Origin: Echinicola arenosa
Lineage (GTDB): Bacteria > Bacteroidota > Bacteroidia > Cytophagales > Cyclobacteriaceae
Direction of reading: 5' to 3'
Assembly (NCBI RefSeq): GCF_014841125.1
Contig: NZ_JACYTQ010000003.1
Location: forward strand, 682,001 to 746,000
DNA length: 64,000 bases
The notes below the pieces were generated by a model. It saw only the letters and a list, made by a program, of their open reading frames with translations. It was not told the origin of the DNA and ran no database searches. The translations under genes and the position numbers were made by a program. Shown piece after piece: positions 28,753-36,266 of the stretch (position 1 is its first letter; each line of letters opens with the position of its first letter).

Positions 28753-30114
28753 ATGAAAAATTCAATCTATTACCTATCCCTTCTCTTCCTGTTGGCCACC
28801 AGCTGTGTGCAGGAAAACATCGAACAACCCAAAATGGGCTTGGTCAGCTTTTCAGCCATATCATTTACCCACTTTGGAGGAACGTCACCCAATGCCCGGG
28901 TGCTTGAAGACTCCGAGTGGAAACATATCTTCAAGGAATCCGCTACACTGACCATTACCCATAAACAAACGGGTGCAGAATATTCCCTCCAGTACAACCC
29001 CAATGACTTTACCAATGCCTACCAGATCCAGCTGCCTTATGGGGAATATACCGTGTTCTCCGAAGTGACCGGAGGGGATTTTGAAAAGTTCCTGCCCTTT
29101 ACCATCTCAGGGGAATTTACCTTGGCAGAAACCAGCCTGGATATCAGCCTGCAGGGAAGCACAGATTACGGTCTGGTCACCGTCAAAAAAGAATTTGTGC
29201 TCTCTGCCAATCTCGACGGGGAACACGAACTGGAGATCTGCGATCAGGGCTTTACCCTATATGCCTACGTCAAGGATGGACTGACCCCTACCCTGACCAT
29301 CTATGAAAACTTCAATGGACAAGCACTGCAAAAGGAACTGGACATTGCGGCCTACAACCATTACCACTTCTACCTTAAGCTGACCGAAGTTCAGGGAACC
29401 GTCAACCTGATCGAGCTGGCCATTGGGCCGTTTGAGTACCATGAGGAGTTTTTTGAAGTAGGGTATTTGGGATGCGGTGATAAAGATGGCTATGTCTATG
29501 ATATCAATGGTAATCAATACCCTGTCGTACAAATTGGTGACCAAACATGGATGGCCAAAGATCTAAAAGCAACCTATTACAATAACGGGGATCCCATTGC
29601 CCTAAATCCAAATCAACCAAACCTCTATACACCGGCTATGCGTGTCAATGCAGATAATGGTATAATGTACAACTACTATGCAGGCGCTGACCCTAGAAAA
29701 TTATGTCCATGTGGATATCATTTACCATCTGATGAAGAATGGAAAACAATGGAGCAATTTCTCGGAATCACCATATCTGATGATGTTAATGATGATATAA
29801 ACCTTTCCATCACGCGTGGTAGTGAAGAAAATGTTGGTGGCAAATTAAAGTCTATAGAAGGTTGGGAAAGTCCTAATGTAGGAGCCACCAACGAGTCAGG
29901 TTTTTCAGCACTACCCTATAAAAGAACAGGTGAAAGTCAACTTACATCTGCCTACTATCTGACATCTACCATTCATCATGATAATAGAGATGAGTGCGAA
30001 TGTGAGGAGGAAGTTGAGATACTATGGAGATGGTTAAGTAATTATAGTTCTGGAATTGCGATAGAAATAGACCACCCCTCGACTTATGGTCAAGTAAGAT
30101 GCGTCAAAGACTAA
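28753..30114 (+). CDS. FISUMP-domain lipoprotein, array copy 2
   Basis: A 453-aa lipoprotein with leader MKNSIYYLSLLFLLATSC. The N-terminal module (to about residue 235, ending FEYHEEFFEVG) is almost identical to copies 3-5 at both protein and DNA level. The C-terminal FISUMP domain is different: YVYDINGNQYPVVQIGDQTW, LCPCGYHLPSDEEWKTMEQF, GGKLKSIEGW, ATNESGFSALPYKR, QVRCVKD. It carries an acidic Cys-rich insertion (DECECEEEVE) not seen in the others. It starts 24 bp after copy 1. Probably co-transcribed with the whole array. Confidence 0.93.
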   Translation: MKNSIYYLSLLFLLATSCVQENIEQPKMGLVSFSAISFTHFGGTSPNARVLEDSEWKHIFKESATLTITHKQTGAEYSLQYNPNDFTNAYQIQLPYGEYTVFSEVTGGDFEKFLPFTISGEFTLAETSLDISLQGSTDYGLVTVKKEFVLSANLDGEHELEICDQGFTLYAYVKDGLTPTLTIYENFNGQALQKELDIAAYNHYHFYLKLTEVQGTVNLIELAIGPFEYHEEFFEVGYLGCGDKDGYVYDINGNQYPVVQIGDQTWMAKDLKATYYNNGDPIALNPNQPNLYTPAMRVNADNGIMYNYYAGADPRKLCPCGYHLPSDEEWKTMEQFLGITISDDVNDDINLSITRGSEENVGGKLKSIEGWESPNVGATNESGFSALPYKRTGESQLTSAYYLTSTIHHDNRDECECEEEVEILWRWLSNYSSGIAIEIDHPSTYGQVRCVKD

Positions 30115-30138
30115 AATATCAATATTACCGCTAACATC

Positions 30139-31542
30139 ATGAAAAACTTCATCTATTACCTTTCCTTCCTTTTCCTGCTGGCCACTGGCTGCGTACAGGA
30201 AAACCTTGAAGCACCCAAAATGGGAATGGTCAGCTTCTCGACGATTAACTTTACCCACTTTGGCAGTTTATCTCCCAATGCTCGGGTGCTTGAGGATTCC
30301 GAGTGGAAACATATCTTCAAGGAATCCGCTACACTGACCATTACCCATAAACAAACGGGCGCAGAATATTCCCTCCAGTACAACCCCAATGACTTTACCA
30401 ATGCCTACCAGATCCAACTGCCTTATGGGGAATATACCGTATTTTCCGAAGTGACCGGAGGGGATTTTGAAAAGTTCCTGCCATTTACCATTTCAGGGGA
30501 ATTTACCTTGGCAGAAACCAGCCTGGACATCAGCCTGCAGGGAAGCACAGATTACGGTCTGGTTACCGTCAAAAAGGAATTTGTGCTCTCTGCCAACCTC
30601 GACGGGGAACACGAGCTGGAGATCTGTGATCAGGGCTTTACCCTTTATGCCTACGTCAAGGATGGACTGACCCCTACCCTGACCATCTATGAAAATTTCA
30701 AAGGACAAGCACTGCAAAAGGAACTGGACATTGCGGCATACAACCATTACCATTTCTACCTCAAACTAACCGAGGTTCAGGGAACCGTCAACCTGATCGA
30801 ACTGGCCATTGGGCCATTTGAATACCATGAGGAGTTTTTTGAGATCGGGGGTGAGGAAGAGATCACCAGCGTGACCGATGCTGACGGAAATGAATATAAA
30901 GTGGTCAAAATTGGTGAACAATACTGGATGGCCGAAAACTTAAGAAATACTACCTATTGCGATGGTACACCCTTGGAAACAATAACTGCCCTAAAAGGAA
31001 ACTTTCCTTTAGGTTTCAATCAAAAACCAGATTTTGTAATAAGCAGAAAAGATCCTTATACATTAGAAAATAATTATTTCTACAGTTACGAAGTAGCAAA
31101 AAGCGAAAAGAACATTTGTCCCTGTAACTGGCATATTTCTTCCGATGAGGACTGGTTAGAACTGGAACGTTATATCGGAATTCCTGAAAATGAACTACTT
31201 AATAGTATTAGAGGACAAGAACAAAATGCTGCCGGTCAGCTAATGGCATTGGATTGGGAAGAAATCTATGGGGATGTAGATCCTAAGGTTACCGTTACCA
31301 ATTCTACTGGATTTACCGCGTATCCAAATGGATATTGGTATTGGGATTTTGATGAAACCGGCGAAGGAATCGTTATGATTGGAGGGACAAAAGAAACAAG
31401 ATGGTGGACTCCTATAAATAATTCTTCTTTAATAATGTATAGAAAACTATATATCCAATACACATATGCTCCTTCCATTTATAGAAACTTGGAATCCCCA
31501 TCCAGTGATGCAGTTTATAGTATCCGCTGCGTCAAAGACTAA
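30139..31542 (+). CDS. FISUMP-domain lipoprotein, array copy 3
   Basis: A 467-aa lipoprotein with leader MKNFIYYLSFLFLLATGC. The shared N-terminal module ends in FEYHEEFFEIGGEEEITSV. The FISUMP domain begins DADGNEYKVVKIGEQYWMAE with NLRNTTYCDGTPLET, shared with copy 4. It then continues with its own sequence: NICPCNWHISSDEDWLELER, GQLMALDWEEI, TNSTGFTAYPNG and the terminal SIRCVKD. It lies 24 bp after copy 2. The paired CPC cysteines and the conserved near-terminal Cys may form a disulfide, as expected outside the cytoplasm. Confidence 0.93.
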   Translation: MKNFIYYLSFLFLLATGCVQENLEAPKMGMVSFSTINFTHFGSLSPNARVLEDSEWKHIFKESATLTITHKQTGAEYSLQYNPNDFTNAYQIQLPYGEYTVFSEVTGGDFEKFLPFTISGEFTLAETSLDISLQGSTDYGLVTVKKEFVLSANLDGEHELEICDQGFTLYAYVKDGLTPTLTIYENFKGQALQKELDIAAYNHYHFYLKLTEVQGTVNLIELAIGPFEYHEEFFEIGGEEEITSVTDADGNEYKVVKIGEQYWMAENLRNTTYCDGTPLETITALKGNFPLGFNQKPDFVISRKDPYTLENNYFYSYEVAKSEKNICPCNWHISSDEDWLELERYIGIPENELLNSIRGQEQNAAGQLMALDWEEIYGDVDPKVTVTNSTGFTAYPNGYWYWDFDETGEGIVMIGGTKETRWWTPINNSSLIMYRKLYIQYTYAPSIYRNLESPSSDAVYSIRCVKD

Positions 31543-31566
31543 AACATAAACATAACAGCTACTCCT

Positions 31567-32985
31567 ATGAAAAATTCAATCTATTACCTATCCCTTCTCT
31601 TCCTGTTGGCCACCAGCTGTGTGCAGGAAAACATCGAACAACCCAAAATGGGCTTGGTCAGCTTTTCAGCCATATCATTTACCCACTTTGGAGGAATGTC
31701 ACCCAATGCCCGGATGCTTGAAGACTCCGAGTGGAAACATATCTTCAAGGAATCCGCTACACTGACCATTACCCATAAACAAACGGGTGCAGAATATTCC
31801 CTCCAGTACAACCCCAATGACTTTACCAATGCCTACCAGATCCAGCTGCCTTATGGGGAATATACCGTGTTCTCCGAAGTGACCGGAGGGGATTTTGAAA
31901 AGTTCCTGCCATTTACCATCTCAGGGGAATTTACCTTGGCAGAAACCAGCCTGGATATCAGCCTGCAGGGAAGCACAGATTACGGTCTGGTCACCGTCAA
32001 AAAAGAATTTGTGCTCTCTGCCAACCTCGACGGGGAACACGAACTGGAGATCTGCGATCAGGGCTTTACCCTCTATGCCTACGTCAAGGATGGACTGACC
32101 CCTACCCTGACCATCTATGAAAACTTCAATGGACAAGCCCTGCAAAAGGAACTGGATATTGCGGCCTACAACCATTACCACTTCTACCTCAAACTGACCG
32201 AGATTCAGGGAACCGTCAACCTGATCGAGCTGGCCATCGGGTCCTTTGAATACCATGAAGAGTTTTTTGAGATCGGTGCTGAGGAAGAGATCAAAAGCGT
32301 GACCGATGCCGATGGGAATGTTTATAAAGTGGTCAAGATTGGTGAACAATACTGGATGGCAGAAAACTTAAGAAATACTACCTATTGCGATGGTACACCT
32401 TTGGAAACATTTATGCCACCTGGCATTACCATGCCCTATGGCTTCAACGAACAGCCTGATTATGCCTTCATAAAAGCGGATAGGTACACCTCCGAAAACA
32501 ATTATTACTATAATCGAGAAGTAGCAAGGAATGAAAAAAATATATGCCCTTGCAATTGGCATATATCGACCGATGAAGACTGGATGGAGCTTGAGCGCTA
32601 CCTAGGTATACCTGAGTCCGACCTCTATAGCCGCAGAAGAGGCTACGACCAAGAAGCAGCCGACCAACTCATGGCACTGGATTGGCCTGACATCTATGGT
32701 GCGGTACCTCCGGAATTGAACATCACCAACTCCACGGGATTTACCGCTTACCCAAATGGCCGCTGGATTTATGACATTGACGAAACAGGCGAAGGACTTC
32801 GCTGGAATGCTTTTTCGTTCACTGCCTGGTGGTGGTCCCCCAAAGAAGATTCGTTAAAAATGAGAAGTATACAATCTGAAGGCTTCTCAGTATCACCTGA
32901 AGAAGTTTCGGCCATTTACCGAATGGGTAGCTCTGATGGAGCACGAGATGGCCATATTTTGAGTATCCGCTGTGTCAAAGACTAA
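31567..32985 (+). CDS. FISUMP-domain lipoprotein, array copy 4
   Basis: A 472-aa lipoprotein, the longest of the array. The leader and N-terminal module are nearly identical to copy 2 (GGMSPNARMLEDSEWKHIFK). Its C-terminal domain is closest to copy 3: NLRNTTYCDGTPLETF, NICPCNWHISTDEDWMELER, QLMALDWPDIYGAV and NSTGFTAYPNGRW. It then diverges (FSFTAWWWSPKEDSLKMRS) before SIRCVKD. This copy-2-like front with a copy-3-like back looks like recombination between array members. It lies 24 bp after copy 3. Confidence 0.93.
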   Translation: MKNSIYYLSLLFLLATSCVQENIEQPKMGLVSFSAISFTHFGGMSPNARMLEDSEWKHIFKESATLTITHKQTGAEYSLQYNPNDFTNAYQIQLPYGEYTVFSEVTGGDFEKFLPFTISGEFTLAETSLDISLQGSTDYGLVTVKKEFVLSANLDGEHELEICDQGFTLYAYVKDGLTPTLTIYENFNGQALQKELDIAAYNHYHFYLKLTEIQGTVNLIELAIGSFEYHEEFFEIGAEEEIKSVTDADGNVYKVVKIGEQYWMAENLRNTTYCDGTPLETFMPPGITMPYGFNEQPDYAFIKADRYTSENNYYYNREVARNEKNICPCNWHISTDEDWMELERYLGIPESDLYSRRRGYDQEAADQLMALDWPDIYGAVPPELNITNSTGFTAYPNGRWIYDIDETGEGLRWNAFSFTAWWWSPKEDSLKMRSIQSEGFSVSPEEVSAIYRMGSSDGARDGHILSIRCVKD

Positions 32986-33009
32986 AACATCAATATAACC
33001 GCTACTCCT

Positions 33010-34407
33010 ATGAAAAATTCAATCTATTACTTATCCCTTCTCTTCCTGCTTGCTACCAGCTGTGTGCAGGAAAACCTTGAGGCGCCCAAAATGGGAATGG
33101 TCAGCTTTTCAGCCATATCATTTACCCATTTTGGAGGCCTATCTCCCAATGCCCGGATGCTTGAAGACTCCGAATGGAAACATATCTTTAAGGAATCCGC
33201 TACCCTGACCATTACCCATAAAGAAACAGGCGCAGAATATTCCCTCCAGTACAACCCCAATGACTTTACCGATGCCTACCAGATCCAACTGCCTTATGGG
33301 GAATACACCGTATTTTCTGAAGTCACCGGAGGCGATTTTGAAGCGTTCCTGCCCTTTACCATTTCAGGGGAATTTACCCTAGCAGAAACCAGTCTTGACA
33401 TCAGCCTTCAGGGAAGCACAGATTACGGTCTGGTTACCGTCAAAAAGGAATTTGTGCTCTCTGCCAACCTCGACGGGGAACACGAGCTGGAGATCTGCGA
33501 TCAGGGCTTTACCCTCTATGCCTACGTCAAGGATGGACTGACCCCTACCCTGACCATCTATGAAAACTTCAATGGACAAGCACTGCAAAAGGAACTGGAC
33601 ATTGCGGCCTACAACCATTACCACTTCTACCTTAAGCTGACCGAAGTTCAGGGAACCGTCAACCTGATCGAGCTGGCCATCGGGCCATTTGAATACCATG
33701 AGGAGTTTTTTGAGATCGGGGGTGAGGAAGAGATCACCAGTGTGACCGATGCAGATGGGAATGAATATAAAGTGGTCAAAATAGGTGAGCAGTATTGGAT
33801 GGCCGAAGACCTGAACACAACCAAATTCTGTAATGGTGAGGATATCCTAACACTTAGGACTGAACAAATATTTGAAAACATTACTGAACCCAATATGAGC
33901 TTTGCCGTACAAAATCGGTCAACTATGCTCTATTACAGTGAGGCTGCCAATTATGATGAAAGGAACATTTGCCCCTGCAACTGGCATGTGTCTACAGATG
34001 AAGATTGGCGTAGTTTAGAAACTTATTTAGGTTTACCGGAGAATCAATTCGAGAGTGGCTTATACACTAGAGGTGCTACACAAAACATCGGGGGAAAACT
34101 TAAAGCAGTTGAAGAATGGCCTTTTCCAGATGACAACTTCAATTATGTAAATACGGGCGCCACCAACGAATACGGTTTTACAATTTTACCATACGGTTAT
34201 GTATATCCTGATGATGAATTTGATGGAGTTACTTATTATTCCACATTCGAGGATGAATATGAAGCTGCATATATATGGACACCTATTGAAGGCAGCCATA
34301 TAGAAGATAACGCTTTATACATCCGTGAATTCCGCTACTCCATTGATGGGATAAGACGCTCTCGGTTCAATCCTACGGCAGCTTCCGTTCGCTGCGTCAA
34401 AGATTAA
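33010..34407 (+). CDS. FISUMP-domain lipoprotein, array copy 5
   Basis: A 465-aa lipoprotein ending the array. The leader MKNSIYYLSLLFLLATSC is followed by VQENLEAPKMGM as in copies 1 and 3. The N-terminal module is near-identical to copies 2-4. The FISUMP domain shares the first stretch with copy 3 (EEITSVTDADGNEYKVVKIG, EQYWMAEDLN) and then departs: NICPCNWHVSTDEDWRSLET, GGKLKAVEEWPFPDD, ATNEYGFTILPYGYVYPDDE and SVRCVKD. It lies 24 bp after copy 4 and is followed by a strong terminator hairpin at 34435-34469. Confidence 0.93.
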   Translation: MKNSIYYLSLLFLLATSCVQENLEAPKMGMVSFSAISFTHFGGLSPNARMLEDSEWKHIFKESATLTITHKETGAEYSLQYNPNDFTDAYQIQLPYGEYTVFSEVTGGDFEAFLPFTISGEFTLAETSLDISLQGSTDYGLVTVKKEFVLSANLDGEHELEICDQGFTLYAYVKDGLTPTLTIYENFNGQALQKELDIAAYNHYHFYLKLTEVQGTVNLIELAIGPFEYHEEFFEIGGEEEITSVTDADGNEYKVVKIGEQYWMAEDLNTTKFCNGEDILTLRTEQIFENITEPNMSFAVQNRSTMLYYSEAANYDERNICPCNWHVSTDEDWRSLETYLGLPENQFESGLYTRGATQNIGGKLKAVEEWPFPDDNFNYVNTGATNEYGFTILPYGYVYPDDEFDGVTYYSTFEDEYEAAYIWTPIEGSHIEDNALYIREFRYSIDGIRRSRFNPTAASVRCVKD

Positions 34408-34434
34408 TCAAAATAATTACCATTATAAAATAAA

Positions 34435-34469
34435 AGAAGAGCCAGCGCAAATAATACGCTGGCTCTTCT
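34435..34469. terminator. Bidirectional terminator after FISUMP array
   Basis: The perfect 13-bp arms agaagagccagcg (34435-34447) and cgctggctcttct (34457-34469) enclose a 9-nt loop, between the plus-strand array and the minus-strand DJ-1 gene. It probably serves both. Confidence 0.85.
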
Positions 34470-34491
34470 GTCTTAAATTATCCAATTCTTA

Positions 34492-35052
34492 TTATACCAT
34501 TTGTCTGCTGTGGGTGCCTTCTCTGACTTCTTCCACCAATTTTCTGTTGAAATCGGGAAGGTCATCAGGGGTTCTGGAAGTAACCAAACCATGATCCACC
34601 ACTACAGCTTCATCAAACCATTTGGCACCTGCATTCATCAGGTCGGTTTTGATGGAATGGAAAGAAGTCAATTTTCTACCATTGACCACATCCGCTTCCA
34701 CCAAGACCTGTGGTCCATGACAGATAGCGGCTACCGGTTTATGGTTTTTAAAGAAAGCCCTAACAAACTGGATGGCTTTTTCACTCCTCCTGAGTTGGTC
34801 TGGATTGATCACTCCACCTGGCAGCACCAAGGCATCGTAATCTTCTTCATAAACTTCTTCCAGCGTTTTGTCCACTCGCACACTATTGCTCCAGTTGCCA
34901 TTCTTCCATCCTTTGATTGACCCTGTTTCCAAAGAAACAACATCTACCTTAGCCCCGCTTTCTTCCAAAGCCTGTTTGGGACTGGTCAATTCTGATTCTT
35001 CAAATCCGTTCGTGGCTAGAATGGCTACTCTTTTATTTTGTAAGTTTTCCAT
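34492..35052 (-). CDS. DJ-1/PfpI-family protein (type 1 glutamine amidotransferase fold)
   Basis: A 186-aa cytosolic protein of the DJ-1/PfpI superfamily, whose members act as glyoxalases/deglycases, chaperones or proteases. The nucleophile-elbow Cys lies in AAICHGPQ (Cys111). Glu18/Glu19 in NGFEESELTSP supply the usual acidic partner, and the LVLPGGVINPDQLR segment is typical of the PfpI/YhbO subgroup. TSRTPDDLPDFNRKL near the C terminus is also characteristic. Full length. It stands alone between the array terminator and a repeat-bearing gap and probably belongs to a general stress function unrelated to its neighbours. Confidence 0.94.
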   Translation of the reverse strand: MENLQNKRVAILATNGFEESELTSPKQALEESGAKVDVVSLETGSIKGWKNGNWSNSVRVDKTLEEVYEEDYDALVLPGGVINPDQLRRSEKAIQFVRAFFKNHKPVAAICHGPQVLVEADVVNGRKLTSFHSIKTDLMNAGAKWFDEAVVVDHGLVTSRTPDDLPDFNRKLVEEVREGTHSRQMV

Positions 35053-35232
35053 GGTTGTTAAAATTTTGGTTAGCGATTAATTTATCATTATTCGTTACCC
35101 TTAAAAATGCAAGCACTATGCCAACAACCCTATTTTTCAACATTAAAATAAATATTTTTACACTATTTAACTATATAAAAACATATATATTAATAAAAAA
35201 CATAACTATTTTAATAATTTATATATATTTAA

Positions 35233-35394
35233 GCAATTTCACCAGTAAAGATTAAAAGCGAGTAGAAACTACCCTTTTGATTAAAGTATCAACTGCTTCG
35301 GTCTTCAGATTTCTGATTTACTTGGCAGTTAGACAAGCTTCCCACCACTTGAGCAAAGACTGTATGACTACTGGCATCATAGCAGATAATTTAT
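35233..35394 (+). repeat. Interspersed ~160-bp intergenic repeat, copy B
   Basis: Matches copies A and C through gattaaaagcgagtagaaa, acccttttgattaaagtatc and aactgcttcggtcttcaga, and matches C further through ccaccacttgagcaaag and actggcatcat. Same orientation as the other copies. It lies upstream of the rhodanese-like gene and downstream (in its own direction) of nothing transcribed the same way. Confidence 0.85.
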
Positions 35395-35432
35395 CCAGTA
35401 TGCGTTGAGGTAAATAAAACTTGACCTTTATA

Positions 35433-35476
35433 TAATCCCATGCAAACCCATAGTTATCCCGTGTTTAACCCGTGTT
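35433..35476 (-). repeat. Degenerate 11-bp tandem repeat, four units
   Basis: On the minus strand the units are aacacgggtta, aacacgggata, actatgggttt and gcatgggatta. Period and consensus match the array at 2654-2708, which has the opposite orientation. Confidence 0.65.
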
Positions 35477-35726
35477 TTCTTTATTAAAGAGTTACGGTAA
35501 CCATTGGGTAGAGTAGATAGTAACTTAATAAATAAATCATCCGATGACCTATTAATTAAATTAAATCATTGGACTCAATTTATAAATTGTCCGACAGCTA
35601 CTCCACACGATATTCCACGCTTTGGGGAAATGGGAAACAGTTTTACATTGGAACCTTCTTTGCCTTTTCAAACCAAAAAATGTTACCTTAATGGTTTAAA
35701 TTCCAAAGTCAAAACCTGAAGCTATA

Positions 35727-36170
35727 ATGAAGGAACCAAAAACTTATCCACGCTTTTTTTCAGCCTTTGTATTGATATTGGTCATCTTGGTTTCATTTCA
35801 GTCTGCTGAACCTTGGACAGCCAAACAAATGGTCTCCCCCTACGACCTGAGCCAAAGAATGGAAAAAAGTAAAGAAAAGCTCCCCTTGATCTTAAGCATA
35901 GGTCCCCAAGCTGTAATCAAAGGCTCCAAGGACATTGGACCGGGTCAAGACCCAAGCAATATCAAGAAGCTTACCTTGGCGGTAAACAAACTCTCCAAGG
36001 ATACCGAAATCATATTGTATTGTGGCTGCTGTCCTCTACAAAAATGTCCCAACGTAAGGCCAGCTTTCAAAACCCTCAATGAATTGGGCTTTAAGAACCA
36101 TAAGCTCTTGGCCATCCTTAATAATGTCAAAACCGATTGGATCGATAAAGGCTACCCAGTCCAGGAGTAA
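35727..36170 (+). CDS. Exported rhodanese-like protein
   Basis: A 147-aa protein with an N-terminal signal/anchor segment (about 9-26, FFSAFVLILVILVSFQSA), so probably periplasmic or membrane-anchored. The body resembles a rhodanese (sulfurtransferase) domain: PLILSIGP, then the strand EIILYC with the candidate active-site Cys99. The active-site loop is unusually Cys-rich (CGCCPLQKC: Cys99, 101, 102, 107), unlike the usual single-Cys CxxxxxR loop. That suggests thiol/persulfide or metal handling rather than classical thiosulfate transfer. Then comes LNELGFKNHKLLAILNNVKT and a short end (DWIDKGYPVQE). It is monocistronic, ending in a terminator at 36199-36233. Confidence 0.75.
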   Translation: MKEPKTYPRFFSAFVLILVILVSFQSAEPWTAKQMVSPYDLSQRMEKSKEKLPLILSIGPQAVIKGSKDIGPGQDPSNIKKLTLAVNKLSKDTEIILYCGCCPLQKCPNVRPAFKTLNELGFKNHKLLAILNNVKTDWIDKGYPVQE

Positions 36171-36198
36171 AGCAGTTCATCAAGAACACTCCAAAAAA

Positions 36199-36233
36199 GC
36201 TGTCCCATCAAATATCTACGTTGATGGGACAGC
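36199..36233. terminator. Bidirectional terminator
   Basis: The 13-bp perfect arms gctgtcccatcaa (36199-36211) and ttgatgggacagc (36221-36233) have a 9-nt loop. A-rich flank precedes and T-rich flank follows. It separates the convergent rhodanese-like gene and the NPCBM-glycosidase operon. Confidence 0.88.
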
Positions 36234-36266
36234 CTTTTGTTTCTTTAATTGCAAGCTAATTGAACG

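Larger units (their letters stand above)
35053..35726. other. Intergenic region with two kinds of repeat
   Basis: A 674-bp gap. A very AT-rich start (35090-35230) is followed by copy B of the ~160-bp repeat (35233-35394), then a four-unit 11-bp repeat array (35433-35476). A 71-codon TTG-started frame (35504-35719) contains NHWTQFINCPTATPHDIPRF. It resembles nothing I know and I do not call it a gene. Confidence 0.6.

Noticed and set aside
27379-34407. Diversity-generating retroelement
   Set aside because: FISUMP domains can be DGR targets, but no reverse transcriptase, accessory gene or template/variable repeat pair was found in the window.
35504-35719. 71-codon TTG-started frame before the rhodanese-like gene
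   Set aside because: No recognisable family, rare start codon, and no sign of translation; I describe it in the gap only.
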